A DNA stretch of 64,000 nt from Brevundimonas goettingensis (GCF_017487405.1 NZ_CP062222.1:3729501-3793500); one strand, 5' to 3'; shown: positions 34,780-44,043, numbered from the stretch's first letter. A program made the numbers and translations. Notes: generated from the letters alone by a model not told the origin.

Positions 34780-36354
34780 ATGACCCTCGATCCCGGTTTC
34801 ATGCAGGACTACGCCCTGACGGTGGACCGCTTCCTCGACCACGGCGCCAAATGGCACGGCGGGGCGCGGATCGTGACGGCGGGTCTCGAGGGCGATGACA
34901 ACGTCGCCGGCTATGCCGACATCCGCGACCGCGCCAATCGTCTGTCGGGGGCCTTCCTCGATCTGGGACTGAAGCCCGGCGAGCGCGTCGCCACCCTGGC
35001 CTGGAACACCCGCCATCACCTCGAAGTCTGGTACGGGGCCATGGGCGTGGGCCTCGTCTGCCACACCCTCAATCCCCGCCTGACCGTCGCCCATCTGGCG
35101 GCCATGATCGTCCAGGCTGAGGACCGCGTCCTGATCGTGGGCGCGGGTCTGGCCGCCATGGGCCGGACCCTGATGGACGAATGCCCCTGCCTGGAGCGGC
35201 TGATCCTGCTGGACGGTGACCAGGCCTCCGTCGCCGTCATGCTGGAAGAGCTTCTGGCCGCCTCGGGTCGTCCCGCCGTCTGGGGCGACTTCGATGAGCG
35301 GACCCCCGCGGGCCTGTGCTTCACCTCGGGCACCACGGGCGCGCCCAAGGGCGTCGTCTATACCCACCGCTCCAACTATCTGCATACGATCCGGTCCTTG
35401 CAGGCCGACGCCATGGCCCTGACCGATGTGGATACGGTGCTGGTCGCGGTGCCCATGTTCCACGCCAATGCCTGGGGCCTGCCGTTCGCGGCGCCGGCGG
35501 TGGGGGCGAGCCTGGTCCTTCCCGGCCGGGTCACCGACGGGCCGTCGCTGGCGCGGCTGATCAATACGCATGGCGTCACCGTCGCCGTCGGGGTGCCGAC
35601 GGTGTGGATCGGCCTGCTGGATCATCTCGACGCCACCGGCGAGGACGTCCCCACCCTGAACCGCGTCATGATCGGCGGCTCCAGCTGCCCCGACACCCTT
35701 CTGAAGCGGATGGAGAGCCGGCTCGGCGTCACCGTCCAGACCAGCTGGGGTATGACCGAGCTGTCGCCGCAGGGGACCATATCCCCCATGACCACGCCCG
35801 ACGGCGTGTCGCGCGGCTCGGGCCGCCCGCCGATGGGGATGGATCTGCTGCTGACCGACGCCTCGGGCGCCGCCCTGCCGGAGCAGAGGAATGTCGTCGG
35901 CCATCTGAAGGTGCGGGGCCACTCGGTCGTCGGCCGCTACTTCGGCGCCGGGCAGCCCGCCGTCGGCGACGACGGCTGGTTCGACACCGGGGATCTGGCG
36001 ATCATCGACGACAACGGCGCCCTGACCCTGGCCGGCCGGTCCAAGGACCTGATCAAGTCGGGCGGGGAGTGGATCAATCCCGTCGAGATCGAGGAGATCG
36101 TCGGGGCCCTGCCCTCGGTGGGCTTGGTCGCGGTGATCGGACGCGCCGACCCCAAATGGGGCGAGCGACCCCTGATGGTCATCGAACCGCGTCAGGGGCA
36201 GGCCATCGAGGACGCGGAACTGAAGGCCAGTCTCAAGGGCCGTGTCGCCGACTGGTGGATCCCGGACCGGATCGTGCGGGTGCCGGCCATGCCTCTGGCG
36301 GCGACCGGCAAGATCAACAAGATCCAGCTCCGCGCCACCTACGGAGCGGCCTGA
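34780..36354 (+). CDS. Acyl-CoA synthetase (AMP-forming, ANL superfamily)
   Basis: The 524-residue protein has the ANL motifs in order: A3 CFTSGTTGAPKGVVYTHRS near residue 185, VPMFHANAWGLPF, the A5 region TSWGMTELSPQ, A7-A8 DGWFDTGDLAIID and GRSKDLIKSGGEWINPVEIE, and the C-terminal catalytic Lys in PLAATGKINK. It forms an acyl-adenylate and then the CoA thioester. The family is related to medium- and long-chain fatty acyl-CoA ligases. The true acid is unknown, but the cluster suggests the product of the carboxylesterase. ATG 34780 is preferred over the TTG just upstream. Confidence 0.9.
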   Translation: MTLDPGFMQDYALTVDRFLDHGAKWHGGARIVTAGLEGDDNVAGYADIRDRANRLSGAFLDLGLKPGERVATLAWNTRHHLEVWYGAMGVGLVCHTLNPRLTVAHLAAMIVQAEDRVLIVGAGLAAMGRTLMDECPCLERLILLDGDQASVAVMLEELLAASGRPAVWGDFDERTPAGLCFTSGTTGAPKGVVYTHRSNYLHTIRSLQADAMALTDVDTVLVAVPMFHANAWGLPFAAPAVGASLVLPGRVTDGPSLARLINTHGVTVAVGVPTVWIGLLDHLDATGEDVPTLNRVMIGGSSCPDTLLKRMESRLGVTVQTSWGMTELSPQGTISPMTTPDGVSRGSGRPPMGMDLLLTDASGAALPEQRNVVGHLKVRGHSVVGRYFGAGQPAVGDDGWFDTGDLAIIDDNGALTLAGRSKDLIKSGGEWINPVEIEEIVGALPSVGLVAVIGRADPKWGERPLMVIEPRQGQAIEDAELKASLKGRVADWWIPDRIVRVPAMPLAATGKINKIQLRATYGAA

Positions 36355-36427
36355 GATGGCGGCTGATTTCATCACGGAGGCGGCGGACCGGTTTTCCGGA
36401 GCGTCGAACCGTGCTGAGGTTCAGCCC

Positions 36428-37182
36428 ATGTCCGAGACGCCCCCAAAACGGCCCCGAAAACGCCCGCCCGCCCCGCCGCCAAACCCGCCACGCGAACCCC
36501 GCGCCGCAAGGCCGAACAGCGCGCCGAGAGTCTGGAGCAGATTCTCGATGCCGCCGAGGAGCTGTTCTCCCTGCACGGCCTGCACGGGGTGACGGTGCGC
36601 GACATCGCCGACAAGGTCGGTGTCCACAAGTCGCTGATCCACTACTATTTCACCGACAAACAGGACGTCTTCGACAAGGTCCTGGCCCGCCGGGCGCCGG
36701 TGACCTCCGGCCGCCGGATGGAGGCGCTTGACGCCTATGAGATCGCCTGCGGCGGCAAGCCGACGGTCGAGGGGGCGCTTCGGGCCTTCCTCGACACCGA
36801 TCTGGACACCTATTCGACGGGCGGAAACGGGTGGCGCAATTTCGGCGTGCTCGGCGCCCAGATCAACAACACCCCGGCCTGGGGCGCCGAGGTCATGGAC
36901 CGGCTCTATGACCCGGTGGTGCTCAAGCTGATCGGCCTGCTGAAGAAGGCCATGCCCGAGAGTTTGGACGAGGACATCTTCTGGGGCTACCACTTCGTCA
37001 CCGGAGCCCTGACCCTGAGCCTGGCGCGTACCGGGCGTATCGATCACCTGTCCGGCGGCCTGTGCCGGTCCGACGACTTCGAGGCCATCAAGGAGCGGAT
37101 GGCCGCCTTCATGGCCTACGGCTTCATCGGCATCTGCCAAAGCCGGGCGGCCGAACGCGCCGCGAACGCGCCGCCCGGCTAA
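36428..37182 (+). CDS. TetR-family regulator; start region apparently frameshifted
   Basis: The conserved TetR helix-turn-helix (ILDAAEELFSLHGLHGVTV, RDIADKVGVHKSLIHYYFTDK) lies in the frame ending at 37182. In that frame the opening goes back only to 36418 and contains no ATG, GTG or TTG before the conserved helix. An ATG at 36428 with GAGG 8 bases upstream is in another frame. Adding one base near 36438-36441 (GACGCCCCC reading as GACGGCCCCC) would join it to TAPKTPARPAAKPATRTPRR, a normal basic TetR leader. The GTG at 36589 is in frame but would delete helix 1. It probably represses the surrounding catabolic genes. As given the start is broken, either by a sequence error or a real mutation. 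Confidence 0.78.
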
Positions 37183-37244
37183 GCCGGACTTTCCATCTTC
37201 CAGAACAGAGACGGGTCTGAAGGCCCGCAGTCCGAGGAAAAGAC

Positions 37245-38564
37245 ATGAGCGAGATCGAGGCGACTGCGACGCCGGGTGGAACCCGACCGTCATCCGTGGG
37301 GGCGAGAGCCTGGATCGCCCTGGCGACCCTGTGGTTCATCTATGTGCTGAACTTCCTCGACCGGCAGCTGCTGTCGATTTTGGCCAAGCCGATCCAGGAC
37401 ACCCTGCACGTCACCGACAGCCAGCTCGGTCTGCTCGGTGGGCTCTACTTTGCCTTCTTCTATTGTTTCATCGCCATCCCCGTCGGCTGGCTGGCCGACC
37501 GGACCAACCGGGTGGCGGTGGTCTCCGTCGCCTGCGGCATCTGGAGCGCGGCGACCATGGCCTGCGGCCTGTCGCGCAATTTCGGCGAACTGGCGACGGC
37601 GCGGATGACCGTCGGCTTCGGCGAGGCCGGGGGCGTGCCGCCGTCCTACGCCATCATCACCGACTATTTCCCGTCGGGCAGGCGCGGCATGGCGCTTGGT
37701 CTCTTCAACCTCGGTCCGCCCGTGGGCGCGGCCCTGGGCATCGCCTTCGGGGCGACCATCGCCGCCGTCTTCAGCTGGCGTGACGCCTTCGTCGCCATCG
37801 GGATCGTCGGCCTGATCGTCGCCGTCGCCACCCCCTTCCTGGTCAAGGAGCCGAAACGCGGCGGTCTGGACCAGGTCGAGGGCGCCCCCGCGACCGCGCC
37901 GGCCAAGGCTCCCTTCTGGGCCACGGTGAAAATGTTCTTCTCCCGGCCCGCTTTGGTGCTGGCGGCGCTGGCCAGCGGCATCACCCAGATCATCACCTAC
38001 GGCATGGGCAATTTCTCCGTCCTGTTCCTGATGCGGGAGAAGGGCATGGGGCTGGGCGACGTCGCTGTCTGGTACGCCCTGGTCGTGGCCATCGGCATGA
38101 GCGGCGGCATCTTCGTCTCCGGCTGGCTGCTGGACCGGTTCACGCGCAAGTCGAAGAAGGCCTATGCCCTCCTGCCCGCCATCTCGCTCAGCCTGGCCCT
38201 GCCCTTCTACATCGCCTTCGTCTGGGCCCCCTCCTGGCCGCTGGCCTTGGCCCTGCTCAGCGGCCCGACCTTCCTGAACTACTTCTATCTGTCGTCCTCG
38301 GTGGCCCTGGTGCAGGAGGAGGTGAAGCCCCATCAACGCGTCATGTCCGGTGCTCTTTTGCTGCTGGTGATGAACTTCATCGGCATGGGAGTGGGGCCGA
38401 CCTTCGTGGGCGCGGCCAGCGACTTCTTCCACGCCGCCCACCCTGAGAATTCGCTGCAGATCGCCCTTTACGCCCTCGCGCCCATCTACCTCGTCGCCAT
38501 CGGCCTGTTCCTGTGGCTCGCGAAGGTACTGGGCCGCAAAATCCAATCCAACGGAGACGCCTGA
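37245..38564 (+). CDS. Spinster-type MFS transporter
   Basis: The 439-residue membrane protein has about 12 helices and the spinster-like opening LWFIYVLNFLDRQLLSILAK. The MFS loop GWLADRTNRVAVV and GFGEAGGVPPSYAIITDYFP follow. Relatives occur beside aromatic, bile-acid and ester catabolism genes and move organic acids or lipophilic compounds across the inner membrane. GAGGAAA lies just before the ATG. The stop overlaps the carboxylesterase ATG (TGATG), so the two are co-translated, supporting import of the ester or its product. Confidence 0.88.
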   Translation: MSEIEATATPGGTRPSSVGARAWIALATLWFIYVLNFLDRQLLSILAKPIQDTLHVTDSQLGLLGGLYFAFFYCFIAIPVGWLADRTNRVAVVSVACGIWSAATMACGLSRNFGELATARMTVGFGEAGGVPPSYAIITDYFPSGRRGMALGLFNLGPPVGAALGIAFGATIAAVFSWRDAFVAIGIVGLIVAVATPFLVKEPKRGGLDQVEGAPATAPAKAPFWATVKMFFSRPALVLAALASGITQIITYGMGNFSVLFLMREKGMGLGDVAVWYALVVAIGMSGGIFVSGWLLDRFTRKSKKAYALLPAISLSLALPFYIAFVWAPSWPLALALLSGPTFLNYFYLSSSVALVQEEVKPHQRVMSGALLLLVMNFIGMGVGPTFVGAASDFFHAAHPENSLQIALYALAPIYLVAIGLFLWLAKVLGRKIQSNGDA

Positions 38565-40216
38565 TGTTCGCGCGTAGCCTGCTGACCGCCGCCGTCGCCG
38601 CGGTCGCCTTGCTGACGACCGCCTTCGCGCCGCCCCCTCCTGCCGGGACTTCGGACCGCCCCACGGTCCACGCCTCCGCCGGCGCGGTTCAGGGCCGGGA
38701 GGCCGACGGCATCCAGGCCTTCAAGGGCATCCCGTACGCCGCCCCGCCGGTGGGCCAGAACCGTTGGCGGCCGCCCGCGCCGATCGCGGCCTGGTCGGGC
38801 GTGCGCGACGCCTCCGACTATGGCGCCGCCTGCATCCAGCCCTCGCGCGCGCCGGCCTCGATCTATTCTTCCGATCTGGGCCGCACCAGCGAGGACTGCC
38901 TGACCCTGAACGTCTGGACCCCGGCGACGACCGGCAAGGCGCCGGTCATGGTCTGGATCCACGGCGGCGCCCTGGTCGCCGGGTCGAGCAAGGAGCCCCT
39001 CTATGACGGCGCCGCCCTGGCGAAACAGGGGATCGTCGTCGTCTCGATCAACTATCGGCTCGGCGTCCTCGGCTTCCTCGCCCATCCGGACCTCAGCGCG
39101 GAATCCCCGGTCGGAATCTCGGGCAACTATGGGCTGATGGATCAGGTCGCGGCCCTGACCTGGGTCAAGCGGAACATCGCTTCCTTCGGCGGCGATCCGG
39201 ATCAGGTGACCATCGCGGGTGAATCTGCCGGCGGGCTCAGCGTCATGTATCTGATGGCCTCGCCGATCGCCCGGGGCCTGTTCCAGCGCGCCATCGCCCA
39301 GAGCGCCTATATGATCTCCACGCCCGAGCTGAAGGAGGCCCGCTACGGCGCCCCCTCGGCCGAGACGGCGGGGACCACTCTGGCCCGCGCCCTTCAGGCG
39401 CCCAGCCTGCAGGTGCTGCGTGGGAAGGATGCGCAGGAGCTTACCGACGCCGCGGCCATGTCCGGCTTCTCGCCCTTCGGCGCCGTGGACGGCAAGGTCC
39501 TGACCGGCCAGCTGGTCGATGTCTTCGCGCAGGGGCGCCAGGCGCCCGTTCCGATCCTGGCCGGGTTCAACAGCGGCGAGATCCGCTCGCTGCGGGTCCT
39601 CGCCCCGCCCGCCCCGCGCACCGCCGCCGACTATGAGGCCGTGATCCGCGCCCGCTACGGCGATCTGGCCGACGAATTCCTGCGTCTCTATCCCTCGTCC
39701 GACCTCGGAGAGAGCGTCCTCGCCACCACCCGCGACGCCCTCTACGGCTGGACCTCCGAGCGGCTGGTGCGCGACCAGACGGCGCTGGGCAAGCCGTCCT
39801 TCCTCTATCTGTTCGACCACGGCTATCCGGCGGCGGATCAGGCGAACCTGCACGGCTTCCACGCCTCGGAACTGCCCTTCATGTTCGGCAATATCGACCG
39901 CACCACGCCGCGCTGGCCCGCCATCCCCGACACGGCTGAGGAGCATGCCCTCTCAGCGGCCATGGTCGGCTACTGGGCCTCCTTCGTGAAGACGGGCCGC
40001 CCCGAGGCCCCGGGCGCCGCCGTCTGGGCCCCTTACGGTACGGATGAGGCCTGGATGGCCTTCAAGGCGGCGCCCAAGGCCGGCCGCGACCTCATGCCCG
40101 GCATGTTCGACCTGCATCGCGCCGCCGTCTGCCGCCGCCAGGCCCTGAACCTGGCCTGGAACTGGAACGTCGGGGTGGTGTCGCCGGACCTGTCGGCGGG
40201 GCCGGCCGGCTGCTGA
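38564..40216 (+). CDS. Type-B carboxylesterase, exported
   Basis: The 550-residue alpha/beta hydrolase has a signal peptide (MFARSLLTAAVAAVALL), the oxyanion-hole motif VWIHGGALVAG, the disulfide-type motif SEDCLTLNVW, the nucleophile elbow TIAGESAGGLSVM with the catalytic Ser, the acid in FNSGEIRSL and the His in GFHASELPFMFGN. It hydrolyses carboxylic esters, probably in the periplasm. The chosen ATG 38564 overlaps the transporter stop by one base. The frame is open upstream within the transporter gene but that part is not conserved. A strong bidirectional terminator follows. Confidence 0.9.
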   Translation: MFARSLLTAAVAAVALLTTAFAPPPPAGTSDRPTVHASAGAVQGREADGIQAFKGIPYAAPPVGQNRWRPPAPIAAWSGVRDASDYGAACIQPSRAPASIYSSDLGRTSEDCLTLNVWTPATTGKAPVMVWIHGGALVAGSSKEPLYDGAALAKQGIVVVSINYRLGVLGFLAHPDLSAESPVGISGNYGLMDQVAALTWVKRNIASFGGDPDQVTIAGESAGGLSVMYLMASPIARGLFQRAIAQSAYMISTPELKEARYGAPSAETAGTTLARALQAPSLQVLRGKDAQELTDAAAMSGFSPFGAVDGKVLTGQLVDVFAQGRQAPVPILAGFNSGEIRSLRVLAPPAPRTAADYEAVIRARYGDLADEFLRLYPSSDLGESVLATTRDALYGWTSERLVRDQTALGKPSFLYLFDHGYPAADQANLHGFHASELPFMFGNIDRTTPRWPAIPDTAEEHALSAAMVGYWASFVKTGRPEAPGAAVWAPYGTDEAWMAFKAAPKAGRDLMPGMFDLHRAAVCRRQALNLAWNWNVGVVSPDLSAGPAGC

Positions 40217-40241
40217 TCGCAGGCTCCGGAAGTCGAACAGC

Positions 40242-40277
40242 AAAAAGCCCCGTCATCTTGCGATGGCGGGGCTTTTT
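40242..40277. terminator. Strong bidirectional terminator
   Basis: A 16-bp stem runs from AAAAAGCCCCGTCATC to GATGGCGGGGCTTTTT (one G-U pair) with a TTGC loop. The A and T tracts allow it to end both the esterase transcript and the opposite-strand tRNA-Arg transcript. Confidence 0.92.
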
Positions 40278-40293
40278 AGTCGCTGAAGGAGAA

Positions 40294-40370
40294 TGGCGCA
40301 CCCGGAACGATTCGAACGTCCGACCCTCAGATTCGTAGTCTGATGCTCTATCCAGCTGAGCTACGGGTGC
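40294..40370 (-). tRNA. tRNA-Arg (ACG)
   Basis: The minus strand folds as a cloverleaf: acceptor GCACCCG / CGGGTGC, D arm GCTC...GAGC, anticodon stem CAGA/TCTG around CTACGAA with anticodon ACG, T loop TTCGAAT, discriminator G and an encoded CCA (40294-40296). Length 77. Confidence 0.96.
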
Positions 40371-40394
40371 GTACTGCCTCTCGGCGAGGGCGGC

Positions 40395-40423
40395 TATCTA
40401 GCGGCTCGCTCCGGCGGGCGCAA
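40395..40423 (-). promoter_or_regulatory. Promoter of tRNA-Arg
   Basis: On the minus strand TTGCGC (40423-40418), 17 bases, TAGATA (40400-40395), ending 24 bases before the tRNA 5' end. Confidence 0.7.
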
Positions 40424-40781
40424 GCGCCTTTCGTCACAATCGTCACATGATGTCGGCGCGGATCGTGCGGGGCTGGCGCCGGGGGCATGATCAGAAGACG
40501 CGCGCCCGGCGGCAGTCCGCCTAGGCGGATGGTGACGCCCCGACTTTTCCAGCACGGCGAACCGGTCATTTGAATGCCGACCCCCAAGGGCCGACTTCCC
40601 GATCAACGTCGCGCACCCCTGTGTCAGCCGCTCCAGACCCCCCGTCTAAGGGATCATTTTCGGACCAGAAGGTTGTTGCCGACGTCGCCGTAAAGGCGTC
40701 ATCCGGCGCGGTTCGGGCCGGGGGTCGGGACGGGGTTCGCGCGCTGTCGGGACAGGCCGGAAAAATGGCCGAGAAAGGCCC
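40424..40781. other. Non-coding spacer between the two tRNA promoters
   Basis: About 360 bases hold no gene I can support. Short open frames exist on both strands, but they lack ribosome-binding sites and family motifs and carry no conserved composition. No further hairpin with a T tract was seen. Confidence 0.6.
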
Positions 40782-40810
40782 TTGCGGTATGCGGCGATCA
40801 CGGGCTATAG
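40782..40810 (+). promoter_or_regulatory. Promoter of tRNA-Val
   Basis: TTGCGG (40782-40787), 17 bases, CTATAG (40805-40810) within GCTATAGAC, which matches the -10 form common for Caulobacter housekeeping promoters. The leader to the tRNA is about 45 bases. Confidence 0.75.
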
Positions 40811-40862
40811 ACCGCGCCTTCCCGTTCCGAAGCCGCTGCGGCGACATCGGAACCGCCAAGGC

Positions 40863-40937
<75 letters not shown>

Positions 40938-40972
40938 TTTCTTCCATCCATCATCCAAAGCCCGACAGGCGC

Positions 40973-41845
40973 TTATGGGGTCTGGCGTGTCTTTTTCAGG
41001 CCCAGAGCCCTCAGCGCGCGGTTGGCGCTGCTTCTGACAAGGTGCGGCGGCGGCGGCGGCGGCGGCGGTGGTGACGGCGTCGGCGGCGAGGAGAACAGGT
41101 CCTTGGCCGCAATGCCGCTCTCAAAGGGCGTGATCGTCCCGGCGGCGATGCGCTCGCCCAGCTCGCCCAGGAACTGCTCGGGCTCGTCGAAGCGCATCGC
41201 CCCGAAGTGGGGGAAGGCATACCGCCACCATGCGCTGGCCAGCAGGGCCTCGATCATCGGGTCGGGAAAACGCATGCGGATAATGCGTGCGGGGTTGCCC
41301 GCCACCAAGGCGTAGGGCGGCACCGACTTTGTCACCACAGAACCTGTGCCGACGGCGCAACCGTGCCCCAGGGTGATGCCCCGGGCCAAGGTGGCGTCCT
41401 GACCAATCCAGACATCGTGGCCGATGACCGGAGCGGGAGCCAGGGGGGCGGGCGAATATCGAGGCACGAAGCCGGTATCGCCGAAATCCTCGATCGCCGC
41501 GCGAAAGGGAGCCAGCTCAATGTCGCCTGTGCACGATGAGGTGGTCAGGAACTGCAGGGGGTGATTGCCCGGGAAGACGGTGACGTTCCCTGCAATGGAG
41601 CAGTAGCGACCGATCTTCAGGTCCATGTCCAGCGTGTTGAAATGCGACCAGCTGTAGGAGAAGGCGCCCATGGTGCAGAAGATCAGCCCCGAGAAATGAC
41701 CCGAGTATTTCTCGATCACCACATCGGGGTTGAACGAAACCGTCTCACCGGGCGTCAACCGATCGGAACCATCGGGAGTCGTGAAGATCCTGTTCTGGCG
41801 CAGCGCGGCCAGATCCTGGACGGTCAGGGTGCGGCGGATGGTCAT
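40973..41845 (-). CDS. Hexapeptide-repeat acyltransferase (CatB/LbetaH type) with polyproline tail
   Basis: The 290-residue protein has a left-handed beta-helix of the xenobiotic/capsule O-acetyltransferase type: IGRYCSIAGNVTVFPGNHP, IGHDVWIGQDATLARGITLGHG, and AVGTGSVVTKSVPPYALVAGNPARIIRMRF, which is the classic CatB-like ending. A C-terminal helical part and an unusual tail with nine consecutive prolines (about residue 262) follow. It likely acetylates or otherwise acylates a sugar of the surface polysaccharide. It lies between tRNA-Val and the first glycosyltransferase gene, which is 56 bases upstream on the same strand. Confidence 0.85.
   Translation of the reverse strand: MTIRRTLTVQDLAALRQNRIFTTPDGSDRLTPGETVSFNPDVVIEKYSGHFSGLIFCTMGAFSYSWSHFNTLDMDLKIGRYCSIAGNVTVFPGNHPLQFLTTSSCTGDIELAPFRAAIEDFGDTGFVPRYSPAPLAPAPVIGHDVWIGQDATLARGITLGHGCAVGTGSVVTKSVPPYALVAGNPARIIRMRFPDPMIEALLASAWWRYAFPHFGAMRFDEPEQFLGELGERIAAGTITPFESGIAAKDLFSSPPTPSPPPPPPPPPHLVRSSANRALRALGLKKTRQTP
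41043..41069. repeat. GGC/GCC trinucleotide run in the acyltransferase gene
   Basis: About nine GGC-type triplets in a row encode the nine-proline tract near the C-terminus. Such runs expand and contract by whole codons, changing tail length without a frameshift. Confidence 0.75.
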
Positions 41846-41901
41846 GAGTCTTCTTTCGCCATGAGACCCCGAAAGGGGCTCCTGGAGGCCCCTATGGGGC
41901 T

Positions 41902-44043
41902 CTAGACGGTATCGAACTCGATGGCGTCGCGCAGGTCCATGCGCGCCCGCAAATTGGACGAGCCGGTATAGCCGAGGGCCTTGAGGCCGAGGACAAAGTC
42001 CCGGAAGTCGATGCTCGGCACCTCATAGACGCCGTTGACGGTGATGGAGACGCTGCACAGCCCATCGGCGCCTACCTTGCCGAACAGCCGCATCATGCGT
42101 CCGCCCGCCAGAGAGGCGACATCGAACTTGAGCGCCTTTTTCGGATCTCCGCCGCCGACGGCGATGGTCACCTCGGTGTCAGCGTGCCAAGGCGCGCAGT
42201 GCATCTGGATGAAGACGGTGATCTCCTCGTCGCGGGGCAGGTCCGTCTTGAAGACGATTTCGCTGAAGCGGCCCTTCATCCAGGCGCCGTGGTCCTCCGG
42301 ATCGTAGAACTGGTCGGCGATCAGCAGCCGGAACGGCGAGTGCATATACTCCTGGATCGAGAAGCCGGGGCCGATCAGCGAGCGCGGCTGGAACAGATAA
42401 CCCTCCGGGAGCGAGACGCTGCCCACCGGGGTGACCGGCCCCTGACTGAACTCCGCGATGCGCGACAACATGTCGGCCGTAACTTCCTCCCACGAGCGCG
42501 GAACGAAATTCTCGACGATGTTGAGGCGGCGTTGCTCGAGGTAGTCGGCGTCGACGATCATCTTGCGGAAGGTTTCGATCCCTTCACGCAGGTTCAGGGG
42601 ATCGACGTAATCGACAAAGTCGCCGCCGACCTCCGGGATGGAGGAGCTGTTGGACGCGACGCAGGGCTTGCCATGCATCAGGCTTTCGCCGACCGGCAGT
42701 CCCCAGCCTTCGACATAGCTGGTGAAGACAGTGAACTGGCAGTGTTCATATACGGCGTTGAGCTCGGAGTCCGTCAGGTCGTGCACGAACTGGACCTTGC
42801 CGTCCAGGTTGTCGGTGCCGTCCAGAAGATCCATCAGGCCGTCGATGCGCCAGCCGTAGCGGCCGACGAAGATCAGGTGCGGGGTTTCCACCCCTTCCAG
42901 CGCCAGTTGACGCCAGGCGCTGACGACATAGGCGTGGTTCTTGCGCCCCTCGATGGTGGAGACATAGGCGACGTATGGCTTTCCCTTCAGGGCGTTGAGC
43001 TTGGCCGGCCACTGGCTGCCGGGCGAGCGGGCCGTTAAGGAGTGGGCCAAGGGCACTGCGGCGGCCGGGAAGGTCCGGTCGCTGTATTTGCCCATGAAGT
43101 CCAGTAAAGTGTCCCTGGTGCTGACCGAGATGGTCAGGACGAAGTCGACGATCCGGCACAGTTCGCTGACCGACCGGGAGAAGTCGCGCACCAGGCCGGC
43201 GTCGCAGAACTCGGGGTGCGAGATCGGGATGATGTCGTAGATATAGGCGCCGATGCGGGCGCCAGCGCGCTTGGCCGTGATGAAGCGGTCGGCAGTGTTG
43301 CCGTGGCTCCAGAAGCAGCCCAGCAGGATGATCGTCGAACCGTGCCCCGGATAGACAGCGGTGGCGTTGGCCTCGCAGATATCCAGCTTGGCGCGCAGAC
43401 GGGTGTGATCGACACTGGTCCCGGACGCATAGGCTATCAGATCGGCCAGATCGTCGGGACGGATCTTCCAGAAGACGCTGCGTTCGATGTTTCCGTTCAG
43501 GTCATTGACGATGAAATGGGTGTTGGGCCGGTTCTGGGCGATGCAGTCGGCAGCGATGCCGGCCTGGACCCGCTGAATGCCCGACATGGTCGGATGCGCC
43601 TTCAGATAGCCGAACAGGTCCTGGATCGAGAACAGAACCGCGCCATCGGGAAGCTCGCTGGCCAGCAGGCGGTCCGCATCGGCCAGGATGGAATGGGCGC
43701 GACCGCCGCTTTCGCTATGGGGGTCCTGATTGTGCGCCCGGATATACAGGGTCAGGGCGTCGGAGTTGCGGCCCTCGGCCTTGGCGACGTCGCCCATCTT
43801 GGCCAGCAGGACGGCGTTGGCGGGCTCGATCGACAGGGCGCGAGCGAAGAATTGACCTGCCTCGACAGGGCGGTTCGCTGCCAGGGCCACGTCCCCGACG
43901 GTAATGAGGGCGGCTGCAGAACCGCCTTGTTCCTGGACGTACTGACCCAGGGAGGTGACGCCCTCGACCGGCCGGTCCGTGTCGAAATAAGCCTGGGCCT
44001 CCAGGAGCCTGTCGACGAGCTTGGACTTCTGCTGACTAAACAT
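41902..44043 (-). CDS. TPR-GT4 glycosyltransferase with C-terminal beta domain
   Basis: The 713-residue protein has three parts. Residues 1-130 are helical TPR-like repeats (AALITVGDVALAANRPVEAGQFF; NSDALTLYIRAHNQ). Residues about 130-560 form a GT-B domain with SGIQRVQAGIA, YVSTIEGRKNHAYVVSAW, HLIFVGRYGWRIDGL, and the nucleotide-sugar site FTSYVEGWGLPVGESLMHGKPCVAS. A final 130 residues look like a beta-sandwich (EEITVFIQMHCAPW, VSITVNGVYEVPSIDF). The start is taken at ATG 44043 (MFSQQKSKL). It resembles mannosyl/rhamnosyl transferases of the GT4 group. The donor may be the GDP-sugar made by gmd and rmd next door, which is inference. Confidence 0.85.
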   Translation of the reverse strand: MFSQQKSKLVDRLLEAQAYFDTDRPVEGVTSLGQYVQEQGGSAAALITVGDVALAANRPVEAGQFFARALSIEPANAVLLAKMGDVAKAEGRNSDALTLYIRAHNQDPHSESGGRAHSILADADRLLASELPDGAVLFSIQDLFGYLKAHPTMSGIQRVQAGIAADCIAQNRPNTHFIVNDLNGNIERSVFWKIRPDDLADLIAYASGTSVDHTRLRAKLDICEANATAVYPGHGSTIILLGCFWSHGNTADRFITAKRAGARIGAYIYDIIPISHPEFCDAGLVRDFSRSVSELCRIVDFVLTISVSTRDTLLDFMGKYSDRTFPAAAVPLAHSLTARSPGSQWPAKLNALKGKPYVAYVSTIEGRKNHAYVVSAWRQLALEGVETPHLIFVGRYGWRIDGLMDLLDGTDNLDGKVQFVHDLTDSELNAVYEHCQFTVFTSYVEGWGLPVGESLMHGKPCVASNSSSIPEVGGDFVDYVDPLNLREGIETFRKMIVDADYLEQRRLNIVENFVPRSWEEVTADMLSRIAEFSQGPVTPVGSVSLPEGYLFQPRSLIGPGFSIQEYMHSPFRLLIADQFYDPEDHGAWMKGRFSEIVFKTDLPRDEEITVFIQMHCAPWHADTEVTIAVGGGDPKKALKFDVASLAGGRMMRLFGKVGADGLCSVSITVNGVYEVPSIDFRDFVLGLKALGYTGSSNLRARMDLRDAIEFDTV

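Noticed and set aside
34681..36375. A 564-codon open frame opposite the acyl-CoA synthetase
   Set aside because: Shadow frame; the synthetase motifs are all on the plus strand.
36242..36592. A 116-codon frame overlapping the start of the TetR gene
   Set aside because: Its Pro/Arg-rich product is the out-of-frame reading of the TetR leader; the conserved helix-turn-helix is in another frame.
38486..39946. A 486-codon open frame opposite the carboxylesterase
   Set aside because: Shadow frame without motifs; the esterase has intact catalytic residues.
40371..40862. CRISPR array or small RNA in the tRNA spacer
   Set aside because: No regularly spaced repeats and no terminator-like hairpin apart from the one at 40242-40277.
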